Source of the DNA: Leeia speluncae
GTDB taxonomy: Bacteria; Pseudomonadota; Gammaproteobacteria; Burkholderiales; Leeiaceae
Assembly: GCF_020564625.1 (NCBI RefSeq)
Contig: NZ_JAJBZT010000012.1
Coordinates: 50,111 to 114,110 of the forward strand
Direction: 5' to 3'
DNA length: 64,000 bases
Each line of letters opens with the position of its first letter. Position 1 is the first letter of the stretch. Positions 1 to 9,352 of this stretch are shown piece after piece. Below the pieces are notes generated by a model that saw only the letters and a program-made list of their open reading frames with translations, ran no database searches and was not told the DNA's origin. A program made the position numbers and the translations under genes.

Positions 1-348
1 GTGTTGCTGATAGGTTGGTAATACAGAAACCACTCTATCATTTGGTTCAACTAGCGTTTCATAAACCAGTGCGTTAGCGCCGATCGCGCCATGCGTGATA
101 AGAATATTTTCTTTGCGTTGTTTCTGATACAAACCAGCAACAGCGTTTCTTAAACGATCAGATCCTTCAATTGCGCCATACGTCATCTTTAGTGGCAAGA
201 TCTCATCAAGCAAACACTCTTTTTTGCCGGCCATGGTAACAAGTTCATCGATCGTAATCGACTCAACACACGTTTCAGCAAGGTTAAAATCACATTTTGT
301 TTCGAACTCATTCATCCATTGTTCTACACCAAAAGCACGAATTCTCAT
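1..348 (-). CDS. PLP-dependent aminotransferase, class I/II (3' end beyond window)
   Basis: The first 116 codons of a fold-type-I PLP enzyme are present, reading leftwards out of the window from an ATG at 346-348. The N-terminal pattern TYGAIEGSDRLRNAVAGLY followed by ENILITHGAIGANALVYETL is typical of aspartate-aminotransferase-like proteins, where the substrate domain hands over to the PLP domain. The catalytic lysine lies outside the window, so activity cannot be judged. It is the last visible gene of a leftward run (deacylase, binding protein, cyclodeaminase, aminotransferase) with 30-40 base gaps, which suggests one operon. A likely role is deamination of the amino acid released by the upstream enzymes. 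The substrate is not known. Confidence 0.75.
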   Translation of the reverse strand, partial: MRIRAFGVEQWMNEFETKCDFNLAETCVESITIDELVTMAGKKECLLDEILPLKMTYGAIEGSDRLRNAVAGLYQKQRKENILITHGAIGANALVYETLVEPNDRVVSVLPTYQQH

Positions 349-381
349 TTCTGTTCTCCGATATTATTTTTAGATATAAAT

Positions 382-1350
382 TTAGTTAGCTACGATTTCT
401 TGGTGCAAAGCGTAAGCAATGGCCACATCTTCTAGACCTAAACCGATGGAGCGGAAGAAAACCGGTTTATCAAATGATGGTCGTCGATCTCTGCCAGAAA
501 CTAATCCCGGTAAATCGCCAAGAATCTGGCTCTTCGACCATTGATGCATTTCAGCGGCAATTTGCATTTCACCGGCACTTGAGGGCGTTGTTTCCTTGTA
601 ATCACAATAAACATCCATCAAAGGCAGTGCATGGGGAGAAATTTCATGAGCCCTAGGTGCGTTTGTACTAATAGATGTCACTAAACATGTAGATTTTAGA
701 TGATCAAATGGAATGACCGGTTTTGCAGATGACGTGCAAAGCATCACCACATCAGCGTTCTGAATGGCCTCTTCCGCACTGTTCGCAAACCTAATACGTG
801 AATCCATTGCTTTTACTTCAGATATACGCTGTTCTGTCCAAGTTGCAACATCTGCTGCAAAAACACGAATCTCTTTCCACCCATGTAACGTTAAAACATG
901 TCTTAAGTGCGCAAGCCCAACCGCACCTAGACCAATCACTGCTAAGCATTCACTTTGTTCAGGTGCAAGCAACTCAACCGCTATTGCAGTTGTGGCAGCC
1001 GTTCTTTCAATCGTTAACAATCCAGAGTCACACAGTAAAAGCGGCTCACCAGTTTGCATAGACATTAACATTGTCCACGCAGTGACAATCGGGCGTCCCT
1101 CTGTTGGAATATAAGGGGATAACTTAACACCAAAAGATTGCCCAGATGACATGACGCCAGCATACGAAATAAAATCACCTGAATTATTTGGAAACAAGGT
1201 AAGCGTTTGGGAAGGTTGTACCGCTAAGCCTTCAGCCAGATCACTGAACATATTCCAAAGCACATCTCTTGTTTTTAACTTAGGTAGAAACTCAGAAACG
1301 GCATTTCGATCTAAAATAGGTATCAAATTTGACTTCACAATGATGTCCAT
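382..1350 (-). CDS. Ornithine cyclodeaminase / mu-crystallin family protein
   Basis: The 322-residue protein matches the usual length of the ornithine cyclodeaminase/mu-crystallin family. A Rossmann NAD(P)-binding motif VIGLGAVG is at about residues 138-145, preceded by the family pattern GEPLLLCDSGLLTIERTAATTAIA. Family members convert L-ornithine to proline and ammonia, or act as alanine, ketimine or 2,3-diaminopropionate-type dehydrogenases, so the exact reaction is not assigned. The gene sits 37 bases after the periplasmic binding protein and 33 bases before the aminotransferase, in a leftward operon. The neighbouring basic-amino-acid importer and agmatinase-family gene make an ornithine- or arginine-derived substrate the most economical inference. 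Confidence 0.85.
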   Translation of the reverse strand: MDIIVKSNLIPILDRNAVSEFLPKLKTRDVLWNMFSDLAEGLAVQPSQTLTLFPNNSGDFISYAGVMSSGQSFGVKLSPYIPTEGRPIVTAWTMLMSMQTGEPLLLCDSGLLTIERTAATTAIAVELLAPEQSECLAVIGLGAVGLAHLRHVLTLHGWKEIRVFAADVATWTEQRISEVKAMDSRIRFANSAEEAIQNADVVMLCTSSAKPVIPFDHLKSTCLVTSISTNAPRAHEISPHALPLMDVYCDYKETTPSSAGEMQIAAEMHQWSKSQILGDLPGLVSGRDRRPSFDKPVFFRSIGLGLEDVAIAYALHQEIVAN

Positions 1351-1387
1351 TTCATTTGGCAGGCAGTTAGCCTGCCCTATTTATCAA

Positions 1388-2155
1388 TTAGTTAATGGCG
1401 ATGTTGTAATCAAAGTACTTTTTCATCAATTTCTGGAACGTACCTTTTTTCTTTACCTGCTCAAACGCACTATTCAATGCTTGCGTTAACTGCACGTCTT
1501 CTTTGCGAACAGCAATGCCGATCCCAACGCCAAGCAGCGGATCTTTTACTGCTGGGCCAGCAAAAGAAAAGCCCTTCCCTTCTGGCTTTTTGATAAAGCC
1601 ATCCATTGCGGTACTGGCTTCTACAATCGTTCCATCTAAACGTCCACTCGCTAAATCATTAAATGCGACATTTTGGTCTTCATACGATTGCACCTGCACA
1701 CCATTTGTTTTCAGACGCTGATTGGCAAAATCTTCTTGGATAGAACCTCTAAGTACACCAATGACTTTGCCCTTTAATGCTGCAGCGGTTGGTGTTAGCG
1801 CACTCCCCTTTGGGGCAACCAAATAAGTCGGGCTGTGATACAAAGGATTGGTGAAGTTAACTACTTTTTTTCTTTTTTCGGTGATACTGATGGCAGAATT
1901 AATCGCATCAAATTTTTTTGCTTGTAACGCAGGAATGAGTCCATCAAACGGGCTTTCTACCCATGTACATTTCGCTTTTAACTCTGCACATAATGCATTT
2001 CCTAGTTCAATATCAAAACCAGTCAACTTACCTTGCGCATCTTTAAATTCAAACGGGGGATACGCAGCCTCTACCCCAAATCGAATTTCTTTGATCGCAT
2101 CTGCATTACTGCCAAACGAATAGCCTAGTAGACAAAGTAAAAACAGCTTTTTCAT
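1388..2155 (-). CDS. Periplasmic basic-amino-acid-type ABC substrate-binding protein
   Basis: The 255-residue protein has a signal peptide (MKKLFLLCLLGYSFGSNADA) and a bacterial solute-binding family 3 domain. FGVEAAYPPFEFKDAQGKLTGFDIELGNALC is the N-terminal lobe (in pieces: YPPFEF, GFDIELGNAL) and ITEKRKKVVNFTNPLY the family hinge region. The overall pattern is that of HisJ/ArgT/ArtJ/OccT proteins. A clear Shine-Dalgarno (GGGAGAG) precedes the ATG. It is encoded between the deacylase and the cyclodeaminase, divergent from the matching permease and ATPase genes at 3.6-5.8 kb, and is the probable binding protein for that importer. The ligand is inferred to be arginine, ornithine or an acylated or opine-like derivative. 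Confidence 0.88.
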   Translation of the reverse strand: MKKLFLLCLLGYSFGSNADAIKEIRFGVEAAYPPFEFKDAQGKLTGFDIELGNALCAELKAKCTWVESPFDGLIPALQAKKFDAINSAISITEKRKKVVNFTNPLYHSPTYLVAPKGSALTPTAAALKGKVIGVLRGSIQEDFANQRLKTNGVQVQSYEDQNVAFNDLASGRLDGTIVEASTAMDGFIKKPEGKGFSFAGPAVKDPLLGVGIGIAVRKEDVQLTQALNSAFEQVKKKGTFQKLMKKYFDYNIAIN

Positions 2156-2185
2156 TTACAACTCTCCCACTCAACTTAAAAAGCA

Positions 2186-3334
2186 TTAAAAATTGTGCAA
2201 CAACTTACCCGTAACACGATTAGTAAGCGGCTGCTCTCCAGCGACTAGTGCAATTCGCTGTCCCACTCTGACCAACTTAATATGATGTTGGACAACAATG
2301 ATTCCTGATGTTTGGCTAAAAATTGGGATCCGCTTAGCATCAATCCCTCCGTCGATGGGGATTACCTCTCCAATCAATGCTTGTGCAGAAACTAATTCAC
2401 CAAGCTTTTTATGGAATACCAATACTCCAGTTGCTGGCGCAATAATGTGTGCAACCCCTTCTAGGGGATAAATCTTTACAGGGGTTTCAGGCTTGATTAA
2501 TTTTGATGGAGGAAGCGCGTCTTTACTCAGAATGCCCTCTGCAATTAAGAATCGAATGATTCCATAGGCGTCTTCAAGCGCTTGTGCATCAGAAACATCT
2601 GTTTGACCACGTAACTCAATGGTTGCAGAGAAGCCTTGATGCTGTTCATCTACTAAACCCGCTCTGCGAAGCAGTTTCCATGGTTTTGCATAACTTTCAT
2701 CAAACGGTTTTCCACCGGCCTCCTCTTCAAGGAAGACGGTTTTTACGTTGACACAAGAGGCGAGTCGTTCTGCACGCTCCTGTTGATCAGTTGCACTATA
2801 AATATGCAGGATACTTCCTGTGTCGCAATGAAGATCTAACACAATGTCATGTCTAAAAGCCTCTTTTAGCAGTTCAAGTTTATTTGCGGCGACAGGATCA
2901 AGAGTCCCTTCTTGGTCTAATAAGCTAATGAACCATTCTTTAAAACCAGCTATATCGTTCCACTCAAATGCAATTTTGGTCAGCTCTTTAGAGACCTTGT
3001 CGTAAATACAGGGGTAGTTACGATTAAAGTTCTCGCCGTTATCGAGATTAAACCTTCCAACTACGTGCCCAAATATCTTCTGCGCCATCCCAATTGGATT
3101 AGCAAATGGCACTAAAACGATCCGGCCCAAGATTTTATTTTGCTTGTCCAGTTCATTTAGCAAGTTGCCAAGATGATTCATTACCAATAAGCCAGGATGT
3201 TCATCAGCATGAATACCCGCATGAATGTAGGCACTTTTAAGCGTTCTGGTACCAATAAATTCATGCAGCTTAAGAAAATAGCTTGCACCTGGCGCTACTG
3301 CGGGGAGTTGAATACTTTTAGATCGATAAGCCAT
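2186..3334 (-). CDS. Succinylglutamate desuccinylase / aspartoacylase family amidohydrolase
   Basis: The 382-residue protein belongs to the AstE/AspA zinc carboxypeptidase-like family. HAGIHADEHPG near residue 40 holds the first metal ligands, LDLHCD near residue 167 supplies the third histidine, and an ATIELRGQ segment near residue 220 carries the likely catalytic glutamate. The C-terminal segment (HIIAPATGVLVFHKKLGELV) has the lipoyl-like beta-barrel fold seen in this family. Members remove acyl groups from N-acyl amino acids. It heads the leftward operon, preceded by SD GAGG and by a strong sigma70-like promoter. In context it probably releases a free basic amino acid from an imported acyl conjugate, which is inference. 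Confidence 0.85.
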   Translation of the reverse strand: MAYRSKSIQLPAVAPGASYFLKLHEFIGTRTLKSAYIHAGIHADEHPGLLVMNHLGNLLNELDKQNKILGRIVLVPFANPIGMAQKIFGHVVGRFNLDNGENFNRNYPCIYDKVSKELTKIAFEWNDIAGFKEWFISLLDQEGTLDPVAANKLELLKEAFRHDIVLDLHCDTGSILHIYSATDQQERAERLASCVNVKTVFLEEEAGGKPFDESYAKPWKLLRRAGLVDEQHQGFSATIELRGQTDVSDAQALEDAYGIIRFLIAEGILSKDALPPSKLIKPETPVKIYPLEGVAHIIAPATGVLVFHKKLGELVSAQALIGEVIPIDGGIDAKRIPIFSQTSGIIVVQHHIKLVRVGQRIALVAGEQPLTNRVTGKLLHNF

Positions 3335-3365
3335 TTCTCAACCTCAAAAACATACATTTAAATCC

Positions 3366-3395
3366 AATATAGACTTTTAGTATATTTCGTGTCAA
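3366..3395 (-). promoter_or_regulatory. Sigma70-like promoter of the leftward deacylase operon
   Basis: Read on the minus strand there is a perfect -35 TTGACA (3390-3395), an 18-base spacer and a -10 TATATT (3366-3371). This lies 32 bases upstream of the deacylase start. A 17-bp near-palindrome covers the downstream part of the spacer and the -10. Confidence 0.6.
3369..3385. promoter_or_regulatory. Candidate operator ATAGAC-N5-GTATAT, left copy
   Basis: ATAGAC TTTTA GTATAT overlaps the spacer and -10 of the leftward promoter. The same motif, as a perfect palindrome, occurs 148 bases away inside the rightward hisQ-like promoter, which points to one regulator controlling both divergent operons. 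Confidence 0.5.
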
Positions 3396-3508
3396 CAGAT
3401 TTATGTTTGAGAAAACCAGTCGGCTTTAAGAAGTTTTTTTCAGATCACCGAACGCTAGCAAAACGAAAAATGGCTAATTGCATCACCAAACTTAGCGGCA
3501 ACTATTGA

Positions 3509-3536
3509 TTGACATCATAGACTCTTTGTCTATATC
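3509..3536 (+). promoter_or_regulatory. Sigma70-like promoter of the rightward importer operon
   Basis: A perfect -35 TTGACA (3509-3514) is followed after 16 bases by TATATC (3531-3536). The second operator copy sits between the two elements. The first gene starts 60 bases downstream. Confidence 0.5.
3517..3533. promoter_or_regulatory. Candidate operator ATAGAC-N5-GTCTAT, right copy
   Basis: This is a perfect 6-bp inverted repeat, ATAGAC TCTTT GTCTAT, inside the hisQ-like promoter. It pairs with the copy at 3369-3385. Candidate binders are the linked GlxA-type or Lrp regulators; this is not shown by the sequence. Confidence 0.5.
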
Positions 3537-3596
3537 GTATATTTTAGTACACAAACAGTGGTTAATAACTAGAAGTGGAAAAGAGGAAAAACAAGA

Positions 3597-4286
3597 ATGT
3601 TTCTATATGGCTATAGCAGTTTGTTATGGGAGGGGACAAAGCTAACAATTTCGTTATCTGCTTTGTCTTTGATGGTTGCATTTGTCATTGGGTTAGGAGG
3701 TGCACTAGCAAAAACCTCTTCAAACCGCATGATGAGAAGTCTAGGTTATTTCTATACAACGGTAGTTAGAGGAATTCCAGATCTAGTATTGATGCTCTTA
3801 CTGTTTTACAGCGGTCAAATTTGGTTGAATCACTTCACTAGTTGGCTGGGAATGAAGCAAATTGACATCAACCCTTTCATGGCTGGGGTGATTACTATTG
3901 GCTTTATTTATGGCGCCTATTTTACTGAAACGTTCAGAGGTGCTTTCTTATCGATTCAAAAAGGCCAAATCGAAGCGGGACAAGCATTTGGGATGAGTCG
4001 TCAAAAAGTATTCTGGCGGATCATGTTCCCATTAATGATGCGTTTTGCCTTGCCTGGGATTGGGAATAATTGGCAAGTATTGCTAAAAAGCACCGCCCTT
4101 GTTTCCATCATCGGACTAGCCGATGTCGTCAAACTCGCATCAGATGCCGGTAAAGCAACTTTTCATATGTTCTTCTTTACCTTAATCACGGCAGCAATCT
4201 ATCTACTCTTAACCACCCTATCGAATTTGATTTTACGTCTCCTTGATAAAAAGTATTCAGTTGGGACTCGAGGAGCAAATCTATGA
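3597..4286 (+). CDS. Amino-acid ABC transporter permease (HisQ/OccQ type)
   Basis: The 229-residue integral membrane protein has about five hydrophobic segments. The binding-protein-dependent permease signature (EAA loop) reads EAGQAFGMSRQKVFWRIMFPLMM near residues 128-150. It is the typical length for HisQ, ArtQ or OccQ subunits. The SD AGAGGA precedes the ATG. It overlaps the next permease gene by four bases (ATGA), so the two subunits of the heterodimeric channel are translationally coupled. It works with the downstream permease, the ATPase and the divergently encoded binding protein to import a polar amino acid. Confidence 0.9.
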   Translation: MFLYGYSSLLWEGTKLTISLSALSLMVAFVIGLGGALAKTSSNRMMRSLGYFYTTVVRGIPDLVLMLLLFYSGQIWLNHFTSWLGMKQIDINPFMAGVITIGFIYGAYFTETFRGAFLSIQKGQIEAGQAFGMSRQKVFWRIMFPLMMRFALPGIGNNWQVLLKSTALVSIIGLADVVKLASDAGKATFHMFFFTLITAAIYLLLTTLSNLILRLLDKKYSVGTRGANL

Positions 4287-5011
4287 TTTCCCCATTATTA
4301 GAAATTATCTCAAGCTATTGGCAGACATATCTCTGGACGGATGGCAGCCAATTGACGGGCCTAGCGGTCACGATGTGGCTGCTTATTCTGTCTATTTTCT
4401 TTGGCTTCATCTGCTCAATTCCACTTGCAGTGGCCAGAGTATCTAAGCAATGGTGGCTTTCAAAACCAGTATGGTTATACACATACATCTTTCGGGGAAC
4501 GCCACTGTATGTGCAATTACTCTTAATTTACTCTGGCTTGTATGGTTTAGCGTTTGTTAAAGGAAATGTGCATTTAGATGCATTCTTTAGAAGTGGTTTT
4601 AATTGCACTATTTTGGCATTTGTCCTGAATACTTGCGCGTACACAACCGAGATATTTGCAGGAGCTATTAAAGCAACGCCTTACGGGGAAGTTGAAGCAG
4701 CAATGTCTTATGGCATGTCTAAATTTAATGCGTATCGAAGAATTATCTTACCTTCTGCGCTAAGACGAGCATTACCCGCCTACAGCAACGAAGTCATTTT
4801 CATGTTGCATTCCACACCAATTGCATTCACCGCGACCGTACCAGACTTGTTAAAAGTAGCTCGAGATGCAAATGCAGCGACATACCGTTCGTTCGAAGCA
4901 TTTGGCCTTGCCGCACTTTTATACCTTGTAGTTACTTTTAGTATCGTTTTTCTATTTCGGCATGCAGAACGTAGATTTTTAGCTCATCTCGCCCCCCGAA
5001 AAGCCAAATAA
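4283..5011 (+). CDS. Amino-acid ABC transporter permease (HisM/OccM type)
   Basis: The 242-residue second channel subunit is of the HisM family. It has about five membrane segments and an EAA loop EVEAAMSYGMSKFNAYRRIILP. The ATG lies in an ATGA overlap with the preceding permease stop and is served by GAGGAG upstream. HisM-type proteins pair with HisQ-type partners, which fits the gene order. The ATPase gene follows after 35 bases. Confidence 0.9.
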   Translation: MISPLLEIISSYWQTYLWTDGSQLTGLAVTMWLLILSIFFGFICSIPLAVARVSKQWWLSKPVWLYTYIFRGTPLYVQLLLIYSGLYGLAFVKGNVHLDAFFRSGFNCTILAFVLNTCAYTTEIFAGAIKATPYGEVEAAMSYGMSKFNAYRRIILPSALRRALPAYSNEVIFMLHSTPIAFTATVPDLLKVARDANAATYRSFEAFGLAALLYLVVTFSIVFLFRHAERRFLAHLAPRKAK

Positions 5012-5046
5012 ATCATCACCTAATAATATATAGATAGAGGTTAGAC

Positions 5047-5814
5047 ATGACATACAAGTTAAAAGTGAACGATCTTCATAAAAAGTATGGAAATCATGAG
5101 GTGCTGAAAGGCGTTTCTTTGCGTGCGAAAAGAGGAGATGTAATTAGCATCATCGGTTCTTCAGGTTCTGGGAAAAGCACATTCTTAAGATGCATCAATT
5201 TTCTGGAACAACCCAGTGCAGGCAGCATTGAAGTAAATGGGGAAAGTATCGCCACTAGCCTAGATAAAAATGGCGATTTACGCGCATCTAATGCTGCGCA
5301 ATTGCAAAAAGTCCGCACAAAATTAGCCATGGTATTTCAGCACTTTAACCTTTGGTCTCATATGACCGTCTTAGAAAATATCATTGAAGGCCCCGTGCAT
5401 GTGCTAGGCATTCCCAAAGAACTTGCAATCACTAATGCTAGAAAATATTTAGACAAAGTCGGTCTAAAAGATGCGGAAAATAAGTTTCCAGCACATATGT
5501 CTGGAGGTCAACAGCAACGGGTTGCTATCGCTAGAGCATTAGCGATGGAACCAGAAGTGATGTTGTTCGATGAACCAACCTCGGCACTCGACCCTGAATT
5601 AGTTGGTGAAGTGCTTAAGGTCATGCAGAACCTTGCAGAAGAAGGTCGAACCATGATCGTTGTGACGCATGAGATGGGGTTTGCCAAGAATGTTTCCAAT
5701 CACGTGATCTTTTTACATCAAGGCAAAATTGAAGAAGAAGGCAGTCCTGCTGCAGTTTTTGAAAACACAAGAAGCGACAGACTAAAACAATTTTTATCTG
5801 GCAGCCTGAAATAA
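5047..5814 (+). CDS. Amino-acid ABC transporter ATP-binding protein (HisP/OccP type)
   Basis: The 255-residue ATPase has Walker [10 protein letters not shown] at residues 37-45, a Q-loop in [16 protein letters not shown] signature MSGGQQQR and Walker [13 protein letters not shown], with a switch histidine in VVTHEMG. Length and motifs match HisP, ArtP and OccP proteins. It completes the QMP gene set. A strong hairpin follows the stop codon directly, and a GlxA-type regulator follows it on the same strand. Confidence 0.93.
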   Translation: MTYKLKVNDLHKKYGNHEVLKGVSLRAKRGDVISIIGSSGSGKSTFLRCINFLEQPSAGSIEVNGESIATSLDKNGDLRASNAAQLQKVRTKLAMVFQHFNLWSHMTVLENIIEGPVHVLGIPKELAITNARKYLDKVGLKDAENKFPAHMSGGQQQRVAIARALAMEPEVMLFDEPTSALDPELVGEVLKVMQNLAEEGRTMIVVTHEMGFAKNVSNHVIFLHQGKIEEEGSPAAVFENTRSDRLKQFLSGSLK

Positions 5815-5821
5815 CGCTAAA

Positions 5822-5847
5822 GAGCATTTGGATTCTTCCAAATGCTC
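5822..5847. terminator. Perfect 11-bp hairpin after the importer ATPase gene
   Basis: The arms GAGCATTTGGA and TCCAAATGCTC pair perfectly around a four-base loop. There is no T-run on either side, so it is either a weak terminator or an mRNA-stabilising hairpin separating the importer genes from the regulator. The possible TTG start of the regulator at 5828 lies inside the stem and is therefore unlikely to be used. Confidence 0.45.
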
Positions 5848-5872
5848 GAAAACTGTGACGCTACGATCAACA

Positions 5873-6856
5873 ATGAACGCGCTTGAACCCAATTCCCCAC
5901 TGAAAATTGGTATTTTATTACTGCCACCTTGTTCGCTATTTGAAATTGCGGCAATCACCGAACCACTCTCCCGCATCAATCGACTAAGCGGAAGGAGACA
6001 GTGTGATTACTTTACAATTTCAACCGATGGAGAAGCTGTACAACTACATGGGGGAAACGTATGGAATGTTGATTTCAGCATCAAAAATAGTCCACTAGTA
6101 GATATTTTGTTTGTGCTTGCAGAAGATATTTCTATCAGCAGAAATGACCATTTAATTACCAGTTTCATCGGGCAAATCGCTAAACAAGAAAAAATCCTTT
6201 GCGGCATTCATCTTGGCTCTTGGTGGCTAGCAAAAGCGGGGGTATTGGATCAGTGCCGAGCAACCATTCATTGGACAGAACAAGAAAGGTTCTGTGAAGA
6301 ATTCAACAAAATTATAGTCACGTCTAGTTTGTATGAAATTGACAATCAGAGAATGACTTGTGCAGGCGGCTCCTGCAGCCTCGACCTGCTACTGCATCTC
6401 ATTCATATTCAATTTAGCAGCGAACTAGCTGGAAAAGTAGCCGAACAACTGTGCATTGAGCGAATTAGAGATAAAAATGAAAAACAGCGTATTCCTCTGC
6501 AAAATATTATTGGACCAACTCAGCCTAAGCTGACAGAGGCAGTCATGCTAATGGAAGCCAATTTAGAAGAACCACTCACCACTTTAGACATCGCCACCTA
6601 TGTTGGACTTTCTAAACGACAATTAGAAAGACTCTTTAAGCAATACTTAAACTGTGTTCCTTCTAAATATTATCTAGACCTAAGACTCAATCGTGCACGG
6701 CATCTTTTGTTAACGACAAGTAAGTCTATCGTACAGATTGGCTTAATATGCGGTTTTTCTAGCGGCCCACACTTTTCAAGTGCATATAAAATGAACTTTG
6801 GCATAACGCCTAGAGATGAAAGGCAGGTTAGGTTTATTTCATCCCCTCAGATATGA
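5873..6856 (+). CDS. GlxA-family AraC-type transcriptional regulator
   Basis: The protein is about 327 residues from the ATG at 5873. A longer reading from TTG 5828 would begin within a hairpin. The N-terminal half is a DJ-1/PfpI-like (class I glutamine amidotransferase-like) ligand domain starting KIGILLLPPCSLFEIAAITEPL. The C-terminal 100 residues are an AraC DNA-binding domain (TLDIATYVGLSKRQLERLFKQYL, then IVQIGLICGFSSGPHFSSAYK). In this family ArgR-like members regulate arginine, betaine and carnitine catabolism. It lies just downstream of the importer and probably regulates one or both of the divergent operons. Confidence 0.85.
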   Translation: MNALEPNSPLKIGILLLPPCSLFEIAAITEPLSRINRLSGRRQCDYFTISTDGEAVQLHGGNVWNVDFSIKNSPLVDILFVLAEDISISRNDHLITSFIGQIAKQEKILCGIHLGSWWLAKAGVLDQCRATIHWTEQERFCEEFNKIIVTSSLYEIDNQRMTCAGGSCSLDLLLHLIHIQFSSELAGKVAEQLCIERIRDKNEKQRIPLQNIIGPTQPKLTEAVMLMEANLEEPLTTLDIATYVGLSKRQLERLFKQYLNCVPSKYYLDLRLNRARHLLLTTSKSIVQIGLICGFSSGPHFSSAYKMNFGITPRDERQVRFISSPQI

Positions 6857-6948
6857 CTCGAATAATGGTCGGGCTATCTAACATATGCGTGTTAATAAAT
6901 ATTGAAAAACAAGCATTGTATTATTTTTTATAACTAGCAAATTATCAG

Positions 6949-7701
6949 CTATTTAATGCTAAATATAAAATATTTATAAGACATTTGGTCGTATTCACCA
7001 CTAGCCTGAATCTGATCAATTGCTTTGTTAATTCTATTTATTAAAGTAACATTTTTTAGGTTTACAGCGACTCCCTCACCATCACCTTGGATTTTTTTAT
7101 CACGAACAGGTGAACCTATAAACTCAAAGTTTTTACCCGCACTTGTCTTTAAGAAGCCTTCATAAGTTGAAACCATATCATTGAAGATGGCATCAACACG
7201 GCTCTCAGCTAAAGCAGCGTATAACTCTTTCTGAGTATTAAACCCAACCGATTTGATTGTCGGAAAACGCTCTTTGACAATCTTTTCATAAATAGTGCCA
7301 CTCTGGTAAGCAACTACCTTATCTTTTAGATCCATTTGCGTGATATAAGTAGACAGAAACTGCTTCTTCTTGGCTGCAAAACTTGCGGCCAAATGGGTAT
7401 AGGGATGACTAAATAATATTAGCTTCTTTCTTTCCTCTGTTATTGAGATCAATGAAACAGCAACATCAATATCTCCATTCTCAACAGATTTAATCATATT
7501 TACCCATGGAACTTGCTTTAGTTGGCATTTAGCATTGATAATTTCACATATGCGTTTTGCAAAATCGACATTAAAACCCTTTAATTGATTATTCTCAACA
7601 TAATCAAATGGTGGGAACTCACCTTGAATTCCAATTTTCAATATTTCTGAATGCGAAAAAATAGGTAAAATACTTAAAATAATAAAGAATATCTTTTTCA
7701 T
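6949..7701 (-). CDS. Second periplasmic amino-acid-type substrate-binding protein
   Basis: The 250-residue family 3 solute-binding protein has a signal peptide (MKKIFFIILSILPIFSHSE). Its lobe-1 motifs are FPPFDYVENNQLKGFNVDFAKRIC, in pieces FPPFDY and GFNVDFAKRI, plus ITEERKKLILFSHPY. It is only moderately similar to the protein at 1.4-2.2 kb. No permease is next to it, so it may share the HisQMP-like importer or act as a ligand presenter for the neighbouring chemoreceptor, 49 bases downstream on the same strand. SD AGGAT precedes the ATG. The base composition is more AT-rich than its neighbours. Confidence 0.82.
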   Translation of the reverse strand: MKKIFFIILSILPIFSHSEILKIGIQGEFPPFDYVENNQLKGFNVDFAKRICEIINAKCQLKQVPWVNMIKSVENGDIDVAVSLISITEERKKLILFSHPYTHLAASFAAKKKQFLSTYITQMDLKDKVVAYQSGTIYEKIVKERFPTIKSVGFNTQKELYAALAESRVDAIFNDMVSTYEGFLKTSAGKNFEFIGSPVRDKKIQGDGEGVAVNLKNVTLINRINKAIDQIQASGEYDQMSYKYFIFSIK

Positions 7702-7750
7702 CTTTTATATCCTGATGTTAATCTAGGTGTTTTTATAATTATTAAAACAA

Positions 7751-9352
7751 TTAACTTGCTAATCGAAATTGAGAAACTGCACCACCTAGTTGATCAGCAA
7801 CTTTAGCTAAAGTCACTGATTGCTCACGTGTGTTACTGGCAGCAACTGTGCTGTTATCTGCCATTAATTTAATCTGATTCATATCTGATACTAACTTTTC
7901 ACACACTTCACTTTGCTCATTTACAGCTGTATTAATTTGGTCTGTCGATTGATTAGTTTCTAATGCAGACTTAGTGGTTTCTTCCAAAGCATGAATAACT
8001 GTTTTAGAAGAGCTATCGATATTCGAAATAATCTTGCGTCCTTTTTCAGAAACCTCTTCTACCTTGTCATATTGCGAAGCAAGTTCCTGAGTAATACGGT
8101 CAATATTATTAGCGGAACTAGATGACTTCTCTGCCAGCTTACGCACTTCATCCGCCACAACAGCAAAACCTCGGCCTTGTTCCCCTGCCCTTGCTGCCTC
8201 AATCGCGGCATTTAAAGCTAATAAATTCGTTTGCTCTGCGATCTCTCTCACTTCTTTTGTCATATTAGTAATGACCAACGTACGCTCGACAAACCTTTGA
8301 ATACACTCGCTCATTTCATTTACAACATTTTTTAATATCGCCAAATCTTGATTTAAATCCTGCATTCGTTGATCTCCACTTTTAGTAGATTGCAAACTAC
8401 CAGCAGCGGTTCGCGCTAACTCAGTCGCAACAGACGCCAACTGACTTGCATTGGCATTCATTTGTTGAATTTGTACGGAAATTAAGCCGATTGCATTTGC
8501 TTGATTTCCAGCATTTTGATCTAACGCTCCAGATGAATTGATTAGATTTTTTGAGGATTCATCAACATGACTTGCGGCGACTCGAACTAAGGCAACGGCA
8601 CCAGAAAGCTTTTCTACCATTTGGCCAAGTGCGGTCAATAATTGTCCCGTTTCATCATTACTATTCGATTGAAAGTGCAGATTGAGATTACCCGCAGCGA
8701 CTTCATTTGCTATCTCAACGGCATGATTCAACGGGGAAATGATGCTTTTTGTTACCCTATAACCAACAAATAGACTGATCAAAATTGCAAATAAACTTGC
8801 CCCAAGCAACATGAAAATATCAAATTTAAATTTTTCATCAGCTTTTTTCGAACTTTGAAGAATTGCAGTAGATTTTTTTGCACGAATTACATTAATTTCA
8901 TCCAGCAAAGTTTTCACGGATGGTTGAATTTGAAATTGATAGGTAACATTCGCATCAGGTAGATGATAGGTACTCATCATCTGGATGATTTCTTTTGCTT
9001 GTTTAATAAGCACTAGAGATGGAGGTTGGATTTTAGCCAACGACTCTTTTGGAAGAACGGTTAAGAGTTTCTGCAATCTAAGATAACTTGCCTCTAACTG
9101 TTGCCTACCATTCGAGATAAAGTCCATATTGGTTGCGGTAACTAGGTTGTGCGCTGATGCATCAAAACTTAGTATCTCAGCCTTAAAATCAGATAGCACT
9201 TTTGCTTCATTGCTTCTAATTGCTGCGTCCTTTAGTTCTTGATTAAGGGATAACTGATTCCACATGCTTACTGCCACAATACAAATGAGTGTCAATAAAA
9301 CTACCGCAAAAGCATAGGTTAAACGCACTGCAATTCTTGATTGTTTAAGCAT
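7751..9352 (-). CDS. Methyl-accepting chemotaxis protein
   Basis: The start is set at 9352 because GGGAGG precedes that ATG at proper spacing. A longer reading adds 45 residues without a membrane or domain signal. The protein has TM1 (about residues 10-32), a helical periplasmic sensor of about 150 residues, TM2, a HAMP linker ([20 protein letters not shown]) and a cytoplasmic signalling domain. The hairpin tip is [35 protein letters not shown], seen in pieces such as [15 protein letters not shown]. It probably signals to a CheA/CheW array encoded elsewhere. Its neighbour is a binding protein, so the attractant may be the same amino acid-like compound. This is inference. Confidence 0.9.
   Translation of the reverse strand: MLKQSRIAVRLTYAFAVVLLTLICIVAVSMWNQLSLNQELKDAAIRSNEAKVLSDFKAEILSFDASAHNLVTATNMDFISNGRQQLEASYLRLQKLLTVLPKESLAKIQPPSLVLIKQAKEIIQMMSTYHLPDANVTYQFQIQPSVKTLLDEINVIRAKKSTAILQSSKKADEKFKFDIFMLLGASLFAILISLFVGYRVTKSIISPLNHAVEIANEVAAGNLNLHFQSNSNDETGQLLTALGQMVEKLSGAVALVRVAASHVDESSKNLINSSGALDQNAGNQANAIGLISVQIQQMNANASQLASVATELARTAAGSLQSTKSGDQRMQDLNQDLAILKNVVNEMSECIQRFVERTLVITNMTKEVREIAEQTNLLALNAAIEAARAGEQGRGFAVVADEVRKLAEKSSSSANNIDRITQELASQYDKVEEVSEKGRKIISNIDSSSKTVIHALEETTKSALETNQSTDQINTAVNEQSEVCEKLVSDMNQIKLMADNSTVAASNTREQSVTLAKVADQLGGAVSQFRLAS

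Noticed and set aside
5822..5847. Simple intrinsic terminator for the importer operon
   Set aside because: The stem is perfect but no T-run follows on either strand, so termination is not assured; kept only as a hairpin.
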